From positions 120,282 to 184,281 of the forward strand of contig NZ_ASXG01000079.1 of assembly GCF_000411975.1 (NCBI RefSeq): a stretch of 64,000 nt of DNA. The letters run 5' to 3'. How positions within the stretch are numbered: position 1 is the first letter of the stretch; each line of letters opens with the position of its first letter. Below the pieces are notes generated by a model. That model had not been told where the DNA came from and did no database searches. It worked only from the letters and a program-made list of their open reading frames with translations. Source of the DNA: Amycolatopsis orientalis DSM 43388 (lineage in GTDB: Bacteria; Actinomycetota; Actinomycetes; Mycobacteriales; Pseudonocardiaceae). This document shows positions 55,976 to 64,000 of this stretch, piece after piece. The position numbers were made by a program, and so were the translations under genes.

Positions 55976-56932
55976 GTGCTCGTCCTCGCCCCGGCCCCCG
56001 CGCCGGCGCCCGCCGCCGAAGGCCGCACCCCGCGGCCCTCGGCGGCGCGGCGCCTGCGCGGCTGGCTCGTCCCGCTCGCGTACCTGGCACCGGCGCTGGT
56101 GTTCCTCTTCCTGTGGACCTACCGCCCGCTGGCGCAGACCTTCCAGCTTTCCTTCTACAACTGGAATCTCCTCCCGACCTCGCCGATGGTCCCGGCGGGC
56201 ACCGGCAACTACGCCCGGGTCCTGTCCCTGCCGGAATTGGGCCAGGCCGTGGGGAACACACTGGTCTACATCGTCGCCCTGCTGCCGTTCACCGTGGTGA
56301 TTCCGATCGTCGCGGCGCTGCTGACCCGGCGTGTCCGCGGCCGCGCGAAGACGGTGTACCAGGCACTGATCTTCTTGCCCACCCTCGTCACGCCGGTCGC
56401 CAGCGCGGTGGTGTGGCGGTGGCTGTTCGATCCGCAGAGCGGACCGGTGAACCGGGCACTCGGGCTGTTCGGCGTCGAGCCGGTGAACTTCCTGCGCGAT
56501 CCGCACGCGGCGATCATCGCGATCATCGTGGTCGCCGGCTGGAGCCTGCTCGGCTTCGCGACACTGGTCATTTCGGCCGGGCTGACGGGGATCAGCTCCG
56601 ACTACCCGGCCGCCGCCTCGCTCGACGGCGCTTCGCGCTGGCAGATCACCCGGTGGATCACCCTGCCGTTGCTGTCGCCGACGGTGCTGTTCCTGGTCCT
56701 CACCACGACGCTGCTCTCGGTCCAGATCACGTTCCCGCTGATCGACCTGCTTACCCAGGGCGGCCCGGACGGGGCCACCACGAATGTCTACTACCTGCTG
56801 TGGCAATACGGTTTCCGCAATTTCGACGCCGGGTTCGCCGGCGCGGCCGGGACCGTGTTCTTCGCCGGATTCGGACTGCTCGCCCTGCTTTTCGTGTGGC
56901 TGTCCGACAAGCTCAGCTTCTACGACAACTGA
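55976..56932 (+). CDS. ABC transporter permease (MalF/UgpA type), second operon
   Basis: The 318-aa permease has a Pro/Ala-rich cytosolic N-terminus, six spans, and a coupling loop AAASLDGAS, where the first residue of the usual EAA is Ala. Segments WTYRPLAQTFQLSFYNWNLLPTSP and TNVYYLLW match the permease at 18927. The GTG at 55976 lies 5 nt after the phosphoesterase stop. It pairs with the next gene product. Confidence 0.9.
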   Translation: MLVLAPAPAPAPAAEGRTPRPSAARRLRGWLVPLAYLAPALVFLFLWTYRPLAQTFQLSFYNWNLLPTSPMVPAGTGNYARVLSLPELGQAVGNTLVYIVALLPFTVVIPIVAALLTRRVRGRAKTVYQALIFLPTLVTPVASAVVWRWLFDPQSGPVNRALGLFGVEPVNFLRDPHAAIIAIIVVAGWSLLGFATLVISAGLTGISSDYPAAASLDGASRWQITRWITLPLLSPTVLFLVLTTTLLSVQITFPLIDLLTQGGPDGATTNVYYLLWQYGFRNFDAGFAGAAGTVFFAGFGLLALLFVWLSDKLSFYDN

Positions 56933-56941
56933 GGAAGACCC

Positions 56942-57838
56942 ATGCCGCTCGCTGTGCTCGACCCCGCCCCGGCCGCCGAACCGCCGCTGGAACCGGCGAC
57001 GCGCGATCCGGGCGACCTGCCGGTCGGGGAGGCCTCCCGCCGCCGGGCGCTGCCCGGACACCTGGTGCTCGTCGCGTTGGCAGTGTTCGCGGTGTTCCCG
57101 ATCTACTGGATGTACGCGACGTCGCTGCGCCGCCCGGGCGACGTGCTCGACGTGTCGCCGCTGCCGTGGCCGCTCTCCGGGGCGAACTACGAGTACGTCC
57201 TGAAGGCCATCCCGATAGCGAAGATGCTGCTGAACACGTTCCTGGTAGCGGCCTCGACGAGCGTGCTGCAACTGCTGGTCGCGCTGCTCGCCGCGTACGC
57301 GTTCGTCGCCTGGACCTTCCCCGGCCGCAAGCTGCTGTACCTGCTGTTCGTCGGGGCCTGGCTGGTTCCCTTCCAGGTCACGATGATTCCGAACTATGTC
57401 TATCTGTCGCAACTCGGCCTGCTCAACGCGTTGGCCGGCGTGGTCGTGCCCACCGTGTGCTCGACGATGGCGATCATGCTTTTGCGCCAGCACTTGCAAG
57501 CCTTTCCTACGGAACTGCTCGACGCGTCCCGGATGGACGGACGCTCGTCGTGGCTCACGCTGTGGACGGTCGTGGTCCCCAACCTGCGCCCGGCGCTGGC
57601 CTCGCTGACGATCCTGCTGTTCATCTCGGCGTGGAACGACTACTTCTGGCCCGCGCTGGTGCTGCAGCGCACGGACTCCGTGGTGCAGATCGGCGTCCGC
57701 GGCTTCCTGTCGGCCGAAGGCGACAACTGGGGCGCGGTGATGGCCGCGTCCGGCATCGCGTGCCTGCCGATCTTCGCGCTGTACCTGTTCCTGCAACGGC
57801 AGGTGATGGACGCGTTCGTGCGGTCCGGACTTCGCTGA
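56942..57838 (+). CDS. ABC transporter permease (MalG/UgpE type), second operon
   Basis: The 298-aa permease has six spans and a coupling loop DASRMDG of the EAA type. It shares FPIYWMYATSLRRPGDV, LLFVGAWLVPFQVTMIPN and AWNDYFWPALVLQR patterns with the permease at 18068. It starts 9 nt after its partner and ends the importer operon. No clear hairpin follows. Confidence 0.92.
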   Translation: MPLAVLDPAPAAEPPLEPATRDPGDLPVGEASRRRALPGHLVLVALAVFAVFPIYWMYATSLRRPGDVLDVSPLPWPLSGANYEYVLKAIPIAKMLLNTFLVAASTSVLQLLVALLAAYAFVAWTFPGRKLLYLLFVGAWLVPFQVTMIPNYVYLSQLGLLNALAGVVVPTVCSTMAIMLLRQHLQAFPTELLDASRMDGRSSWLTLWTVVVPNLRPALASLTILLFISAWNDYFWPALVLQRTDSVVQIGVRGFLSAEGDNWGAVMAASGIACLPIFALYLFLQRQVMDAFVRSGLR

Positions 57839-57864
57839 CGCGGGCGCGGACGTACAGTTCAATC

Positions 57865-58275
57865 ATGCCGTTCGGCATGACTCGGCCGCTCAGAGCGGCG
57901 CTTCGCGGGGTATCGACGCCCGCTGAACTGCTCTGCCGTCTCTCGCATCCATCTCTGGCATCGCGGTACCCGCGCGCGGCGACCCTGGAGCAACTCATGG
58001 CCGCCGCCGCGCACGAGGCAGCGCTCCGGCGGCACCCGTACGTCTCGCCGGAACACGTCGTGCTGGCTGCGGCCCGTCAGGCCGGAGACACCCGGGTGGC
58101 CGCCAGTCTTGCGGCCCAGCTGGAGGCTCGAGCGGTGGCGACGAGGAGCTGGTGGCGCCCGCTGGGCCGGAATTCCGCCCTGCGGCCCCGCAAGCAGCGG
58201 TTGCTCGACGATCAGCAACGGGCTGCGCGGGAGCTTGAGCTGGACCCCGACCTTCCAGATTCGCCGGGCGGGTGA
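57865..58275 (+). CDS. Small protein with Clp N-terminal-like helices, putative
   Basis: The 136-aa predicted protein starts at ATG 57865, 26 nt after the permease stop. Residues ~35-80 (RAATLEQLMAAAAHEAALRRHPYVSPEHVVLAAA) resemble one repeat of the Clp/Hsp100 N-domain (A...A...A....V...HLLLAL pattern). The C-terminus is Arg-rich and charged. No ribosome-binding site is evident. Such solitary Clp-N-like proteins occur in actinomycetes without known function. A spurious frame is possible. Confidence 0.5.
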   Translation: MPFGMTRPLRAALRGVSTPAELLCRLSHPSLASRYPRAATLEQLMAAAAHEAALRRHPYVSPEHVVLAAARQAGDTRVAASLAAQLEARAVATRSWWRPLGRNSALRPRKQRLLDDQQRAARELELDPDLPDSPGG

Positions 58276-58285
58276 TTCGCGTGGC

Positions 58286-58604
58286 TGGCCCGATGCAGGC
58301 CACCGCTGGAGGTCCGCAGGGAACTCACCAGACGAGGTGCGGGCCGCGACGCGCCGGCCGATGGCCGAAGGCGCGGACGTGATCAAGGTGTGCGCGACCG
58401 GCGGGAGCTCGCACACCCGGCACGGTCAACGCCGCCGGGTTGCTGGGCGTGTCGGACCGTCTGGGCAGCATCTCCGCCGGGAAGATCGCGGATTTCGTGG
58501 TGCGCGAAGGGGATCCGCTCACGGACATCGAGATTCTCGGCGATCGGCGGGCGGTTTCCTTGATCGTGCAGGACGGCGAGGTGAAGCAGGACTCGCTGGA
58601 GTAG
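58286..58604 (+). pseudogene. Decayed amidohydrolase fragment
   Basis: One frame (from about 58298) reads GHRW...SPDEVRAATRRPMAEGADVIKVCATGG, the mid-region of imidazolonepropionase-like amidohydrolases. A different frame from about 58422 reads NAAGLLGVSDRLGSISAGKIADFVV...GDPLTDIEIL and ends at TAG 58602, the family C-terminus. The ~150 residues that normally lie between, with the metal-binding histidines, are missing. It is therefore a remnant with an internal deletion and frameshift. Confidence 0.72.
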
Positions 58605-58702
58605 TTCGGGGTTCCGGATCGCGGCGCCGCTTCGCGAAACTGAAAGGGCGGAGCTGATCCGAGCGCGGCGACGAGCGGCGCGATTCAGCGTGGAGGCTCA
58701 TG

Positions 58703-59404
58703 TCAGTGCGCGCGTATCGCGGCACGCGAGGCCGAGCGGCGTGGCAGCAGCACGGCCAGTGCGAGGAACCAGGCCATCCCCAAGTAGCGGCCGAGCGGCA
58801 GAAGCGGGGTGGCGTCCTTGAACAGCAGGGAAAGCACGGACAGCACCGACAGGGCGGCTGCCGTGAGGCCGAGCCAGTTGAGCCACGAGGGGAGGCGGCC
58901 GGCCGTGCGGGTGGCGGCTGCGATGGCGCCGATGAGGATTCCCGTGGTGGTGACCTGGGCGGCCGCGCCGGTGATGAAGCTCAGGTCCAGGACGGCGCGG
59001 TAGACGGACGGGGCGTCGCCGGTGTTGGGAAGCGAGAGAATCCATTGAACGCTGGCGGACAGGAGCAGGAACGCGGCGGCGACAGTGCCGGATGTGCGGG
59101 TCAGCGTGGCCGAGGCGGCGTGCCCGATCCGGTGCACGTAGTCGGCGGCGCAGCCGGCGAAGACCAGCAGCGCCAGGGCACTGATCGCTTGGCAGAAAGC
59201 CGCGACCGGAACGGTGCCGTGACCGGCGATGGCCAGATAACGGGCCAGGTCCGCGTTCGTGGAGTAGGGCGTCACCAAGGAAGCGCCGCCGTTTTGTCCG
59301 AGGACGTTCGGCAGGACGAGCGAGGCGAGGAAGAACAACACGTAGCAGGCTCCGGCCAGCGCGCCGATCCGAGGGCGGGTCTGGGCATCGCTTGTGGTGG
59401 GCAT
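58703..59404 (-). CDS. Six-helix membrane protein (DUF4386-like)
   Basis: The 233-aa protein starts MPTTSDAQTRPRIGALAG and has six predicted membrane helices with short loops. It matches the general layout of DUF4386 proteins (early AGACYVLFFLASLV, central GAAAQVTTTGILIGA, late GMAWFLALAVLLP). No catalytic residues are visible. It lies 48 nt downstream of the esterase gene on the same strand, so it is probably cotranscribed with it. Its function is unknown. Confidence 0.75.
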   Translation of the reverse strand: MPTTSDAQTRPRIGALAGACYVLFFLASLVLPNVLGQNGGASLVTPYSTNADLARYLAIAGHGTVPVAAFCQAISALALLVFAGCAADYVHRIGHAASATLTRTSGTVAAAFLLLSASVQWILSLPNTGDAPSVYRAVLDLSFITGAAAQVTTTGILIGAIAAATRTAGRLPSWLNWLGLTAAALSVLSVLSLLFKDATPLLPLGRYLGMAWFLALAVLLPRRSASRAAIRAH

Positions 59405-59452
59405 GGAAGCAGTTCTCCTTGGGGAGTAATGGAAAGAGTGCGGGTTCGCCTG

Positions 59453-61069
59453 TCAGCGGCTGACGGTCTGCCAGAACGAACAGTGATGCTGCATCGCGAA
59501 GTCGACCTGCCGCGCGCCGTCCGTGGACAGGGACGGCATGGGCATCCCCGGGCGGTATCGCGGCCATGTCGGGGCTGCGTCGCTGTTCGGATTTCCGGTT
59601 CTGGCGAATGAGGTCCAGTAGCTGATCATCGTCTGGGACAGGGCGGGGCTGGGCGGTGCCTGGCGGGGGCCGGCGAAGGTGCCGTCGAACAGGTAGGGCA
59701 GTTCCGCTCCGTGCGCGGCGCCCATCGGGAAGGTCCCGATGCGCTGACCGTCGTCCTGCGCGAATTCGTAGGCGTAGACCGGGGCGTGCCGGGCGGCGGC
59801 GGTGTCGGCGGGCGGTGCTGCGCAGGAACCGAGTTTGGCTCCCCAGTCGGTGAGCACGGTCGCCAGCGCGAGGCCTGGTGTCGGGTAGCGGCCGGCTGGA
59901 TACTCGGCGAGCGCCCGGTCGGCGTCGGCACCGAAGACCTGCCGCAGGATCGCCGGGTAGCGTGCCAGCGTCACGGGTTGCCCGCGAGCGTCGTTGTCGA
60001 GCGCGACGAAGGGACGCATTTCGTCGCGGGTGGTGCCCTGGATGAGGGGGATGCCGCGAGCCGTGGCGCTGCGCAGCGCGTCGAGTGGCTGCACCGGCAG
60101 AGCGGGGGTGCCCGCCACCGGCGTCCACGGCATGTCGCGCAGTCGGCCGGTGGAGCTGAAGGCCTGGTCGTCGTCCAGCCCGACGAGGTCGTCGGCGGGT
60201 TTCGCGCGCAGGCACGCGCCGACATCGGCGGCGACGGCACAGCCGAGGCGGGCTGCGACGCGGGCACCTCGGTCCTGCGCGTCCGCTTCGGACACGAAGG
60301 AGTTGCCGCAAGGTCCGCTCTGCACGATCGCCTTGTCGAACAGGCCGCGAGCTCGTGGCGAGGCTAGTTGGGCGCACACGCTGAACGCGCCGGCGGACTG
60401 GCCGAACGCCGTGATGTTGTGCGCGTCGCCGCCGAACGCGCCGATGTTGTCGCGGACCCAGCGGAGCGCGGCTTGCTGGTCGGCCAGCCCGTAGTTGCCG
60501 GTCCAGGCATCGTCGCCGAGGGCGCGGTCGTGGAGGAATCCCAGCGCGCCCAACCGGTAATTGATCGTGACCACCACGACGTGGCCGGCGACTGCCAGTC
60601 TCGTCGGGTCGTAGTCGCTGCCGGCGCCGCTGACGAACCCACCGCCGGGGATCCAGACCATGACCGGCAGATGCGCGTGCTCGTCAGTCGCGGGCGTTGT
60701 GACGTTCAGATACAGGCAGTCCTCGCTGCCGATGGTCGCTGGCCTGGTTGAGGAACCCTGGCCGAGCTGGGCACAGCGGTTTCCCGGCTTCGTGGCGTTT
60801 CGTACGCCTCGCCAAGGGGTGACCGGTTCGGGAGCCCGCCATCTGCGGTCGCCCACCGGGGGTGCGGCGAACGGGATTCCGGAAAACGTGCGGTGCCCGG
60901 CGGAGAGCACGCCCCGGAGCACGCCGTCCCGGACCTTGATCAGATCCGACATTGGCGGCGGAGAGGCCGCAGCGCTTGCCGCGCAACCGGAACCGGCCAG
61001 CGCGACGCAGACGGCGGCGGCCACCCTCAGGGCTCGGTGCCGCCACAGAGAAGCGATCATGCCGGTCAT
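59453..61069 (-). CDS. Secreted lipoprotein carboxylesterase type B
   Basis: The ~538-aa protein has a signal peptide with lipobox ALAGSGCAAS. The alpha/beta-hydrolase carboxylesterase body has GIPFAAPPVGDRRWR, SEDCLYLNV, oxyanion hole PGGGFVSG, nucleophile Ser225 in FGQSAGA, and the His region AAHGAELPYLF. Start ATG 61069 (or 61060) is preferred. It hydrolyses esters outside the membrane. It is divergent from the two-component system at 61194, which could control it. No ribosome-binding site is obvious at either ATG. Confidence 0.9.
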   Translation of the reverse strand: MTGMIASLWRHRALRVAAAVCVALAGSGCAASAAASPPPMSDLIKVRDGVLRGVLSAGHRTFSGIPFAAPPVGDRRWRAPEPVTPWRGVRNATKPGNRCAQLGQGSSTRPATIGSEDCLYLNVTTPATDEHAHLPVMVWIPGGGFVSGAGSDYDPTRLAVAGHVVVVTINYRLGALGFLHDRALGDDAWTGNYGLADQQAALRWVRDNIGAFGGDAHNITAFGQSAGAFSVCAQLASPRARGLFDKAIVQSGPCGNSFVSEADAQDRGARVAARLGCAVAADVGACLRAKPADDLVGLDDDQAFSSTGRLRDMPWTPVAGTPALPVQPLDALRSATARGIPLIQGTTRDEMRPFVALDNDARGQPVTLARYPAILRQVFGADADRALAEYPAGRYPTPGLALATVLTDWGAKLGSCAAPPADTAAARHAPVYAYEFAQDDGQRIGTFPMGAAHGAELPYLFDGTFAGPRQAPPSPALSQTMISYWTSFARTGNPNSDAAPTWPRYRPGMPMPSLSTDGARQVDFAMQHHCSFWQTVSR

Positions 61070-61193
61070 GGTGCGTCGTCGACCGGGGTCGCCGCGTCGC
61101 GTCACGGAAGTATCCATCCGTACTCCACCTGGTGTACCGAACCCGGGCGCGGCTGGCGTTCGATCAGCAGTACGCCTGCGGACGTACGCGGGA
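61070..61193. promoter_or_regulatory. Divergent promoter region, esterase / two-component system
   Basis: These 124 bp separate divergent start codons. They contain ACGGAAGTATCCATCCGTACTC (61100-61121), in which ACGGA and TCCGT form an inverted repeat and could be a response-regulator site. No firm -35/-10 was identified. Confidence 0.35.
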
Positions 61194-62471
61194 ATGCGCT
61201 TGTGGGACGACGCCCTCGCGAAACGCGCCGTGGAGGATGAGCTGGTGGGACATCGCCGTGGGCTGGGAGTGCCGGGTGCGGACACCGGCTGGAATGGGCG
61301 GCGACGCGCGCTGCGCTCCGGTACACGCCTCCTGCCGCCTCGCGGTGACCTGCTGTTCGGGGCGGTGGTGATGACGGTCGCGGTGGCCACGGCGGCGGCG
61401 CTGGCCGTCCACCACGGCCTGGCGTGGACAGCGGGGTGTCTCGTGGCCGCGGTCGCCGGGGCCACCGTCGCCTGGTGGCGCGTGGGGCCGACGCCGGCCC
61501 TGCTGACGGCGTTCGGCATGTATCTGGCCGACACCGTGCTGGGGGTGGCGGCAGCGCCGGTGTTCCTTCCGCTGATCGTCACCTTCGTGGCCGCCGTGGT
61601 CATCGGCCGCCGGTGGATCGCCTACGTGGTGCTCGCCGCTGGCTATCTGGTGGCCGTCGGAGTTCCGGTCCCGGGCTGGAGTGCGCCGACCGTGCTGTCC
61701 TCGGCCGGCTTGGCCGCGTGGTTTCTGGTGCTGGCCGCGGGCGCGGAAATCGTCCGGGTGCGTCGCCAAGCCCGCCGCGCGCGGGCAGCGGAGCTGGCCA
61801 GCGAGACAGAGGCCCACCAGGAGCAGGCGTTGCGCCGTGCCGGGGAGGAACGCCTGCGGATCGCGCGCGATCTGCACGACGTGCTCGCCCACCAGCTGGC
61901 GCTGATCACGGTGCAGGCCAACGCCGGGCTCGCCCTCCTGCCCCGCGATCCGCTCGCCACCGAACAGGCCCTGATCGCGATCAAGGACGCAGGCAACGCG
62001 GCCCTGGGGGAGCTGCGCAGCGTGCTCGACACCCTTCGCGCGCCGACGCCGAACCGTCCCAGCCCACGGATCTCGGGAACCCGCGACCTCGCCGAGTTGC
62101 TCGACGCGGTACGGGCGGCGGGACTGGCCGTCCACGCGCACACCGCCGGCGCGCTGCCGGACCTGCCCACCCCGGTCGACCAGGCCGCGTACCGGATCGT
62201 GCAGGAAGCAGTCACCAACGCGATCCGCCACGCGGGTGCCGGCACCCGCATCGAGCTGCATCTGGCGCTCCGGGCGGATCAGCTGGAGGTGACCGTGACC
62301 GACGACGGTGCCGGATCCCCGGGAAACCGGGCGGACGGCAGCGGCAAGGGGCTGCCCGGCATGCGGGAGCGCGCCACCGCGCTCGGCGGGACCCTCGCCG
62401 CCGGGCCGCTGCCCGGCGGCGGTTATCAGGTCGCCGCCGCCTTGCCGATCCGCGAAGACGCGACGCCATGA
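61194..62471 (+). CDS. Sensor histidine kinase (NarL-system, HisKA_3)
   Basis: The ~425-aa membrane kinase has about five predicted spans at residues 50-190, a coiled segment, and HisKA_3 dimerisation with phospho-accepting His228 in ARDLHDVLAHQLALI. The HATPase domain has YRIVQEAVTNAIRHA (N-box), TDDGAG and GKGLPGMRERA. This resembles DesK/LiaS-type actinomycete kinases. The ATG at 61194 is the best visible start, though weakly supported. Its stop overlaps the regulator start by 4 nt. The stimulus is unknown but may be sensed in the membrane. Confidence 0.9.
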   Translation: MRLWDDALAKRAVEDELVGHRRGLGVPGADTGWNGRRRALRSGTRLLPPRGDLLFGAVVMTVAVATAAALAVHHGLAWTAGCLVAAVAGATVAWWRVGPTPALLTAFGMYLADTVLGVAAAPVFLPLIVTFVAAVVIGRRWIAYVVLAAGYLVAVGVPVPGWSAPTVLSSAGLAAWFLVLAAGAEIVRVRRQARRARAAELASETEAHQEQALRRAGEERLRIARDLHDVLAHQLALITVQANAGLALLPRDPLATEQALIAIKDAGNAALGELRSVLDTLRAPTPNRPSPRISGTRDLAELLDAVRAAGLAVHAHTAGALPDLPTPVDQAAYRIVQEAVTNAIRHAGAGTRIELHLALRADQLEVTVTDDGAGSPGNRADGSGKGLPGMRERATALGGTLAAGPLPGGGYQVAAALPIREDATP

Positions 62472-63163
62472 CCGCGCGCCAGCCGACCCCGCCGATCCGG
62501 GTGGTGCTCGCCGACGACCAAGCCCTGCTGCGCGCGGGAATCCGGGTGCTCTTGGAAACCCAGCCGGACATCGCGGTGGTCGGCGAGGCCGGGGACGGCG
62601 AAGCCGCGATCGCCCTGACGACCCGTCTGCGCCCCGACGTGGTCCTGATGGACATTCGCATGCCCGGCCTCGACGGCTTGGCCGCTGCCAAGCGGATCGC
62701 CGCCGGCCCGGACTCGTCGGGCACGCGGGTCGTCATCCTGACGACCTTCGACCTCGACGAGTACGTGTTCGAGGCGCTGCGGATCGGGGCCGCCGGATTC
62801 CTGGTCAAGAACAGCGAACCGGACGAACTCGTGCGCGGCGTCCGCGCCGCCGCGGCAGGAGACGCGCTGCTCGCCCCCGGCGTCACCCGCCGCCTGATCG
62901 CCGAGTATTCCCAGCGCGCCAAACCAGCCCCTGCGGCGGCGGCTGGCCTTTCCGCGCTCACCGAGCGGGAACGCGAGGTGCTGGTGCTGGTCGGGCTGGG
63001 ACTGTCCAATGACGACATCGCCGCCCGGCTCGTCGTCAGCCCGCTGACCGCGAAAACCCACGTGTCCCGCATCATGCTCAAACTCGCCGTGCGCGATCGC
63101 GTGGGACTGGTCGTGCTCGCCTACGAGACCGGCCTCGTCCGCCCGGGCTGGACCGTGAGCTGA
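62468..63163 (+). CDS. NarL/LuxR-family response regulator
   Basis: The 231-aa protein has a receiver domain with acidic pair DD (VLADDQALLRAG), phosphoacceptor Asp62 (VLMDIRMPG), Thr in LTTFD and Lys in LVKNSEP. A C-terminal LuxR helix-turn-helix follows (LTEREREVLVLVGLGLSNDDIA, TAKTHVSRIMLKL). It is coupled to the kinase by ATGA overlap. Likely targets are the divergent esterase operon or the downstream membrane protein. Confidence 0.94.
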   Translation: MTARQPTPPIRVVLADDQALLRAGIRVLLETQPDIAVVGEAGDGEAAIALTTRLRPDVVLMDIRMPGLDGLAAAKRIAAGPDSSGTRVVILTTFDLDEYVFEALRIGAAGFLVKNSEPDELVRGVRAAAAGDALLAPGVTRRLIAEYSQRAKPAPAAAAGLSALTEREREVLVLVGLGLSNDDIAARLVVSPLTAKTHVSRIMLKLAVRDRVGLVVLAYETGLVRPGWTVS

Positions 63164-63250
63164 GCGGGCGGGGCGTACTCCCGCGGGAGTACCCGGCAAC
63201 GCTTCCCGCGGGCGACGCGGCGATCCGCCCGGCCCTCGCACCATGACCGC

Positions 63251-63763
63251 ATGACTTCGCTCCCGCGAACCCGCCGGAGGACGCGGCGCATCGCCCTCAT
63301 CGCGCATCTGGCTACCTCCATGAGCTGGCTGGGGCTGGACATCGTGCTCCTCACCCTCGGAGTGCACGCCGCCGCACATCCGCCCGACCGGCACGCGAGC
63401 TACCTCACGGCGCAGTTGCTGCTGAACACCCTGCTCCTGCCTCTGGGCCTGGCCTCGATCGCCACCGGCCTGCTCCTGATGCGCACCGGGCCGTGGCGTT
63501 TCCGGCGCGACCACTGGGCCACCGCGAAACTTCTGATCAGCGCAGCGGCGGTCCCGCTGGCCTGGCTGGCACTGCGTCCCAGAGCCACCCAGGCCGTCGC
63601 TGCCACCGCAGCGGGCGCCGACCCGCACCCGCTGTTCGCCAACCTCTATGCGCCGGGCCCGACCCTGATCATCGCTCCCGCCGTGGCCTGCGCGCTTTAC
63701 CTCGCCGCCACCGCGCTCGGCGTGCTCAAACCCGGACGCACCCGCCGCCCGGTCCGCCAGTAA
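63251..63763 (+). CDS. Membrane protein (DUF2269-like)
   Basis: The 170-aa protein has an Arg-rich N-terminus (MTSLPRTRRRTRRIAL), then four predicted membrane helices and a short basic C-terminus. The first helix has LIAHLATSMSWLGLDIVLL, as in DUF2269-like proteins. It lies 87 nt after the response regulator on the same strand and may be part of that unit. Its function is unknown. Confidence 0.75.
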   Translation: MTSLPRTRRRTRRIALIAHLATSMSWLGLDIVLLTLGVHAAAHPPDRHASYLTAQLLLNTLLLPLGLASIATGLLLMRTGPWRFRRDHWATAKLLISAAAVPLAWLALRPRATQAVAATAAGADPHPLFANLYAPGPTLIIAPAVACALYLAATALGVLKPGRTRRPVRQ

Positions 63764-63906
63764 CGCCCGAGGGTTGGTCGCCGACTACCGCAGAAGCGCG
63801 AAGGACGTTCGCGCCGCGAGTGTTGGCTGGGTCTCCGGTCCGTTCCGCGGCGGGCTCGGGGCCGCAGGGGGTTTCGCGACGGGAGCCGGGGATCGGAGCG
63901 AGGGTC

Positions 63907-64000
63907 ATGGATCCATCGAGCGGGTCGGCGGGGATGTCGGCCGAGGATGCGAAGGCGTTGTGCCGGCGCAGCATCGAGATCATGGCTGACGGTGGGTTGG
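63907..64000 (+). CDS. Start of an unidentified gene, possibly SnoaL/ester-cyclase-like (partial)
   Basis: From ATG 63907 the frame stays open to the right edge (31 codons): MDPSSGSAGMSAEDAKALC, then RRSIEIMADGGL. The helix with RRSIEIMADG resembles the first helix of SnoaL-like polyketide-cyclase/ester-cyclase proteins, but too little is visible for assignment. The 140 bp before it hold no gene that I can support. Confidence 0.4.
   Translation, partial: MDPSSGSAGMSAEDAKALCRRSIEIMADGGL

Overview
The window is a 64 kb chromosomal segment of a high-GC actinomycete, probably a Pseudonocardiales member such as Amycolatopsis. The grounds are GC-saturated wobble positions, frequent GTG and TTG starts, 4-bp ATGA/GTGA gene overlaps, and a zinc island laid out like that of mycobacteria and relatives. 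No rRNA, tRNA, CRISPR array or insertion sequence was seen.

Positions 1-18000 hold the right part of a secondary-lipid/polyketide locus on the + strand. It carries a dedicated split acetyl-CoA carboxylase (accA partial, accB, accC), a fatty-acyl-CoA ligase, a hotdog thioesterase on the minus strand, an FAD monooxygenase-like enzyme, and an SGNH hydrolase. The core is a large iterative synthase of the PUFA-synthase PfaA type (KS-AT-3xACP-KR-DH), followed by a separate PfaC-like dehydratase protein, a cytochrome P450 and an MFS exporter. The KS-CLF and enoyl-reductase parts expected in a PUFA synthase are not in the window.

Positions 18000-23250 (minus) and 50860-57840 (plus) hold two paralogous operons of the same order: ABC ATPase, lipoprotein binding protein, calcineurin-like phosphoesterase and two permeases. 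They look like a UgpABCE-type importer with a cytosolic phosphodiesterase. The second copy adds a tyrosine-phosphatase-like protein and an RpiR/SIS regulator. Between 23.5 and 27.7 kb lie a phthalate-dioxygenase-reductase-like flavoprotein, a metallo-beta-lactamase-fold hydrolase, and a pair consisting of a beta-helix protein and a small helical protein. The pair shares a short His/Gly/Val/Asn motif.

Positions 27.9-39.6 kb form a divergent catabolic locus. The leftward operon is MFS, cytosolic PBP-like protein, ornithine-cyclodeaminase-like enzyme, GntR, Asp/Glu-racemase-fold enzyme, GntR. The rightward genes are a second PBP-like protein, malic enzyme, second MFS, and a metal-ligand-less M24 (creatinase-type) hydrolase. 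Two mirror-image GTATAC operators lie in the central spacer. The substrate is unknown.

Positions 39.6-49.1 kb are a zinc-homeostasis island: an interrupted PacL-like gene and CtpC P-type ATPase, a degenerate COG0523 protein, cysteine-free ribosomal protein L36, a Cys-rich protein, a methyltransferase, ZnuACBB, and a Fur-family regulator. AT-rich Zur-like palindromes stand before three of the transcription units. Several members are degenerate: the regulator lacks the sensory histidines, the COG0523 protein lacks its GTPase motifs, and the PacL gene has an in-frame TAG.

The right end carries an amidase with a duplicated 3' end, a decayed amidohydrolase, a small membrane protein, a lipoprotein carboxylesterase, a NarL-type two-component system, a second small membrane protein, and the start of an unidentified gene.
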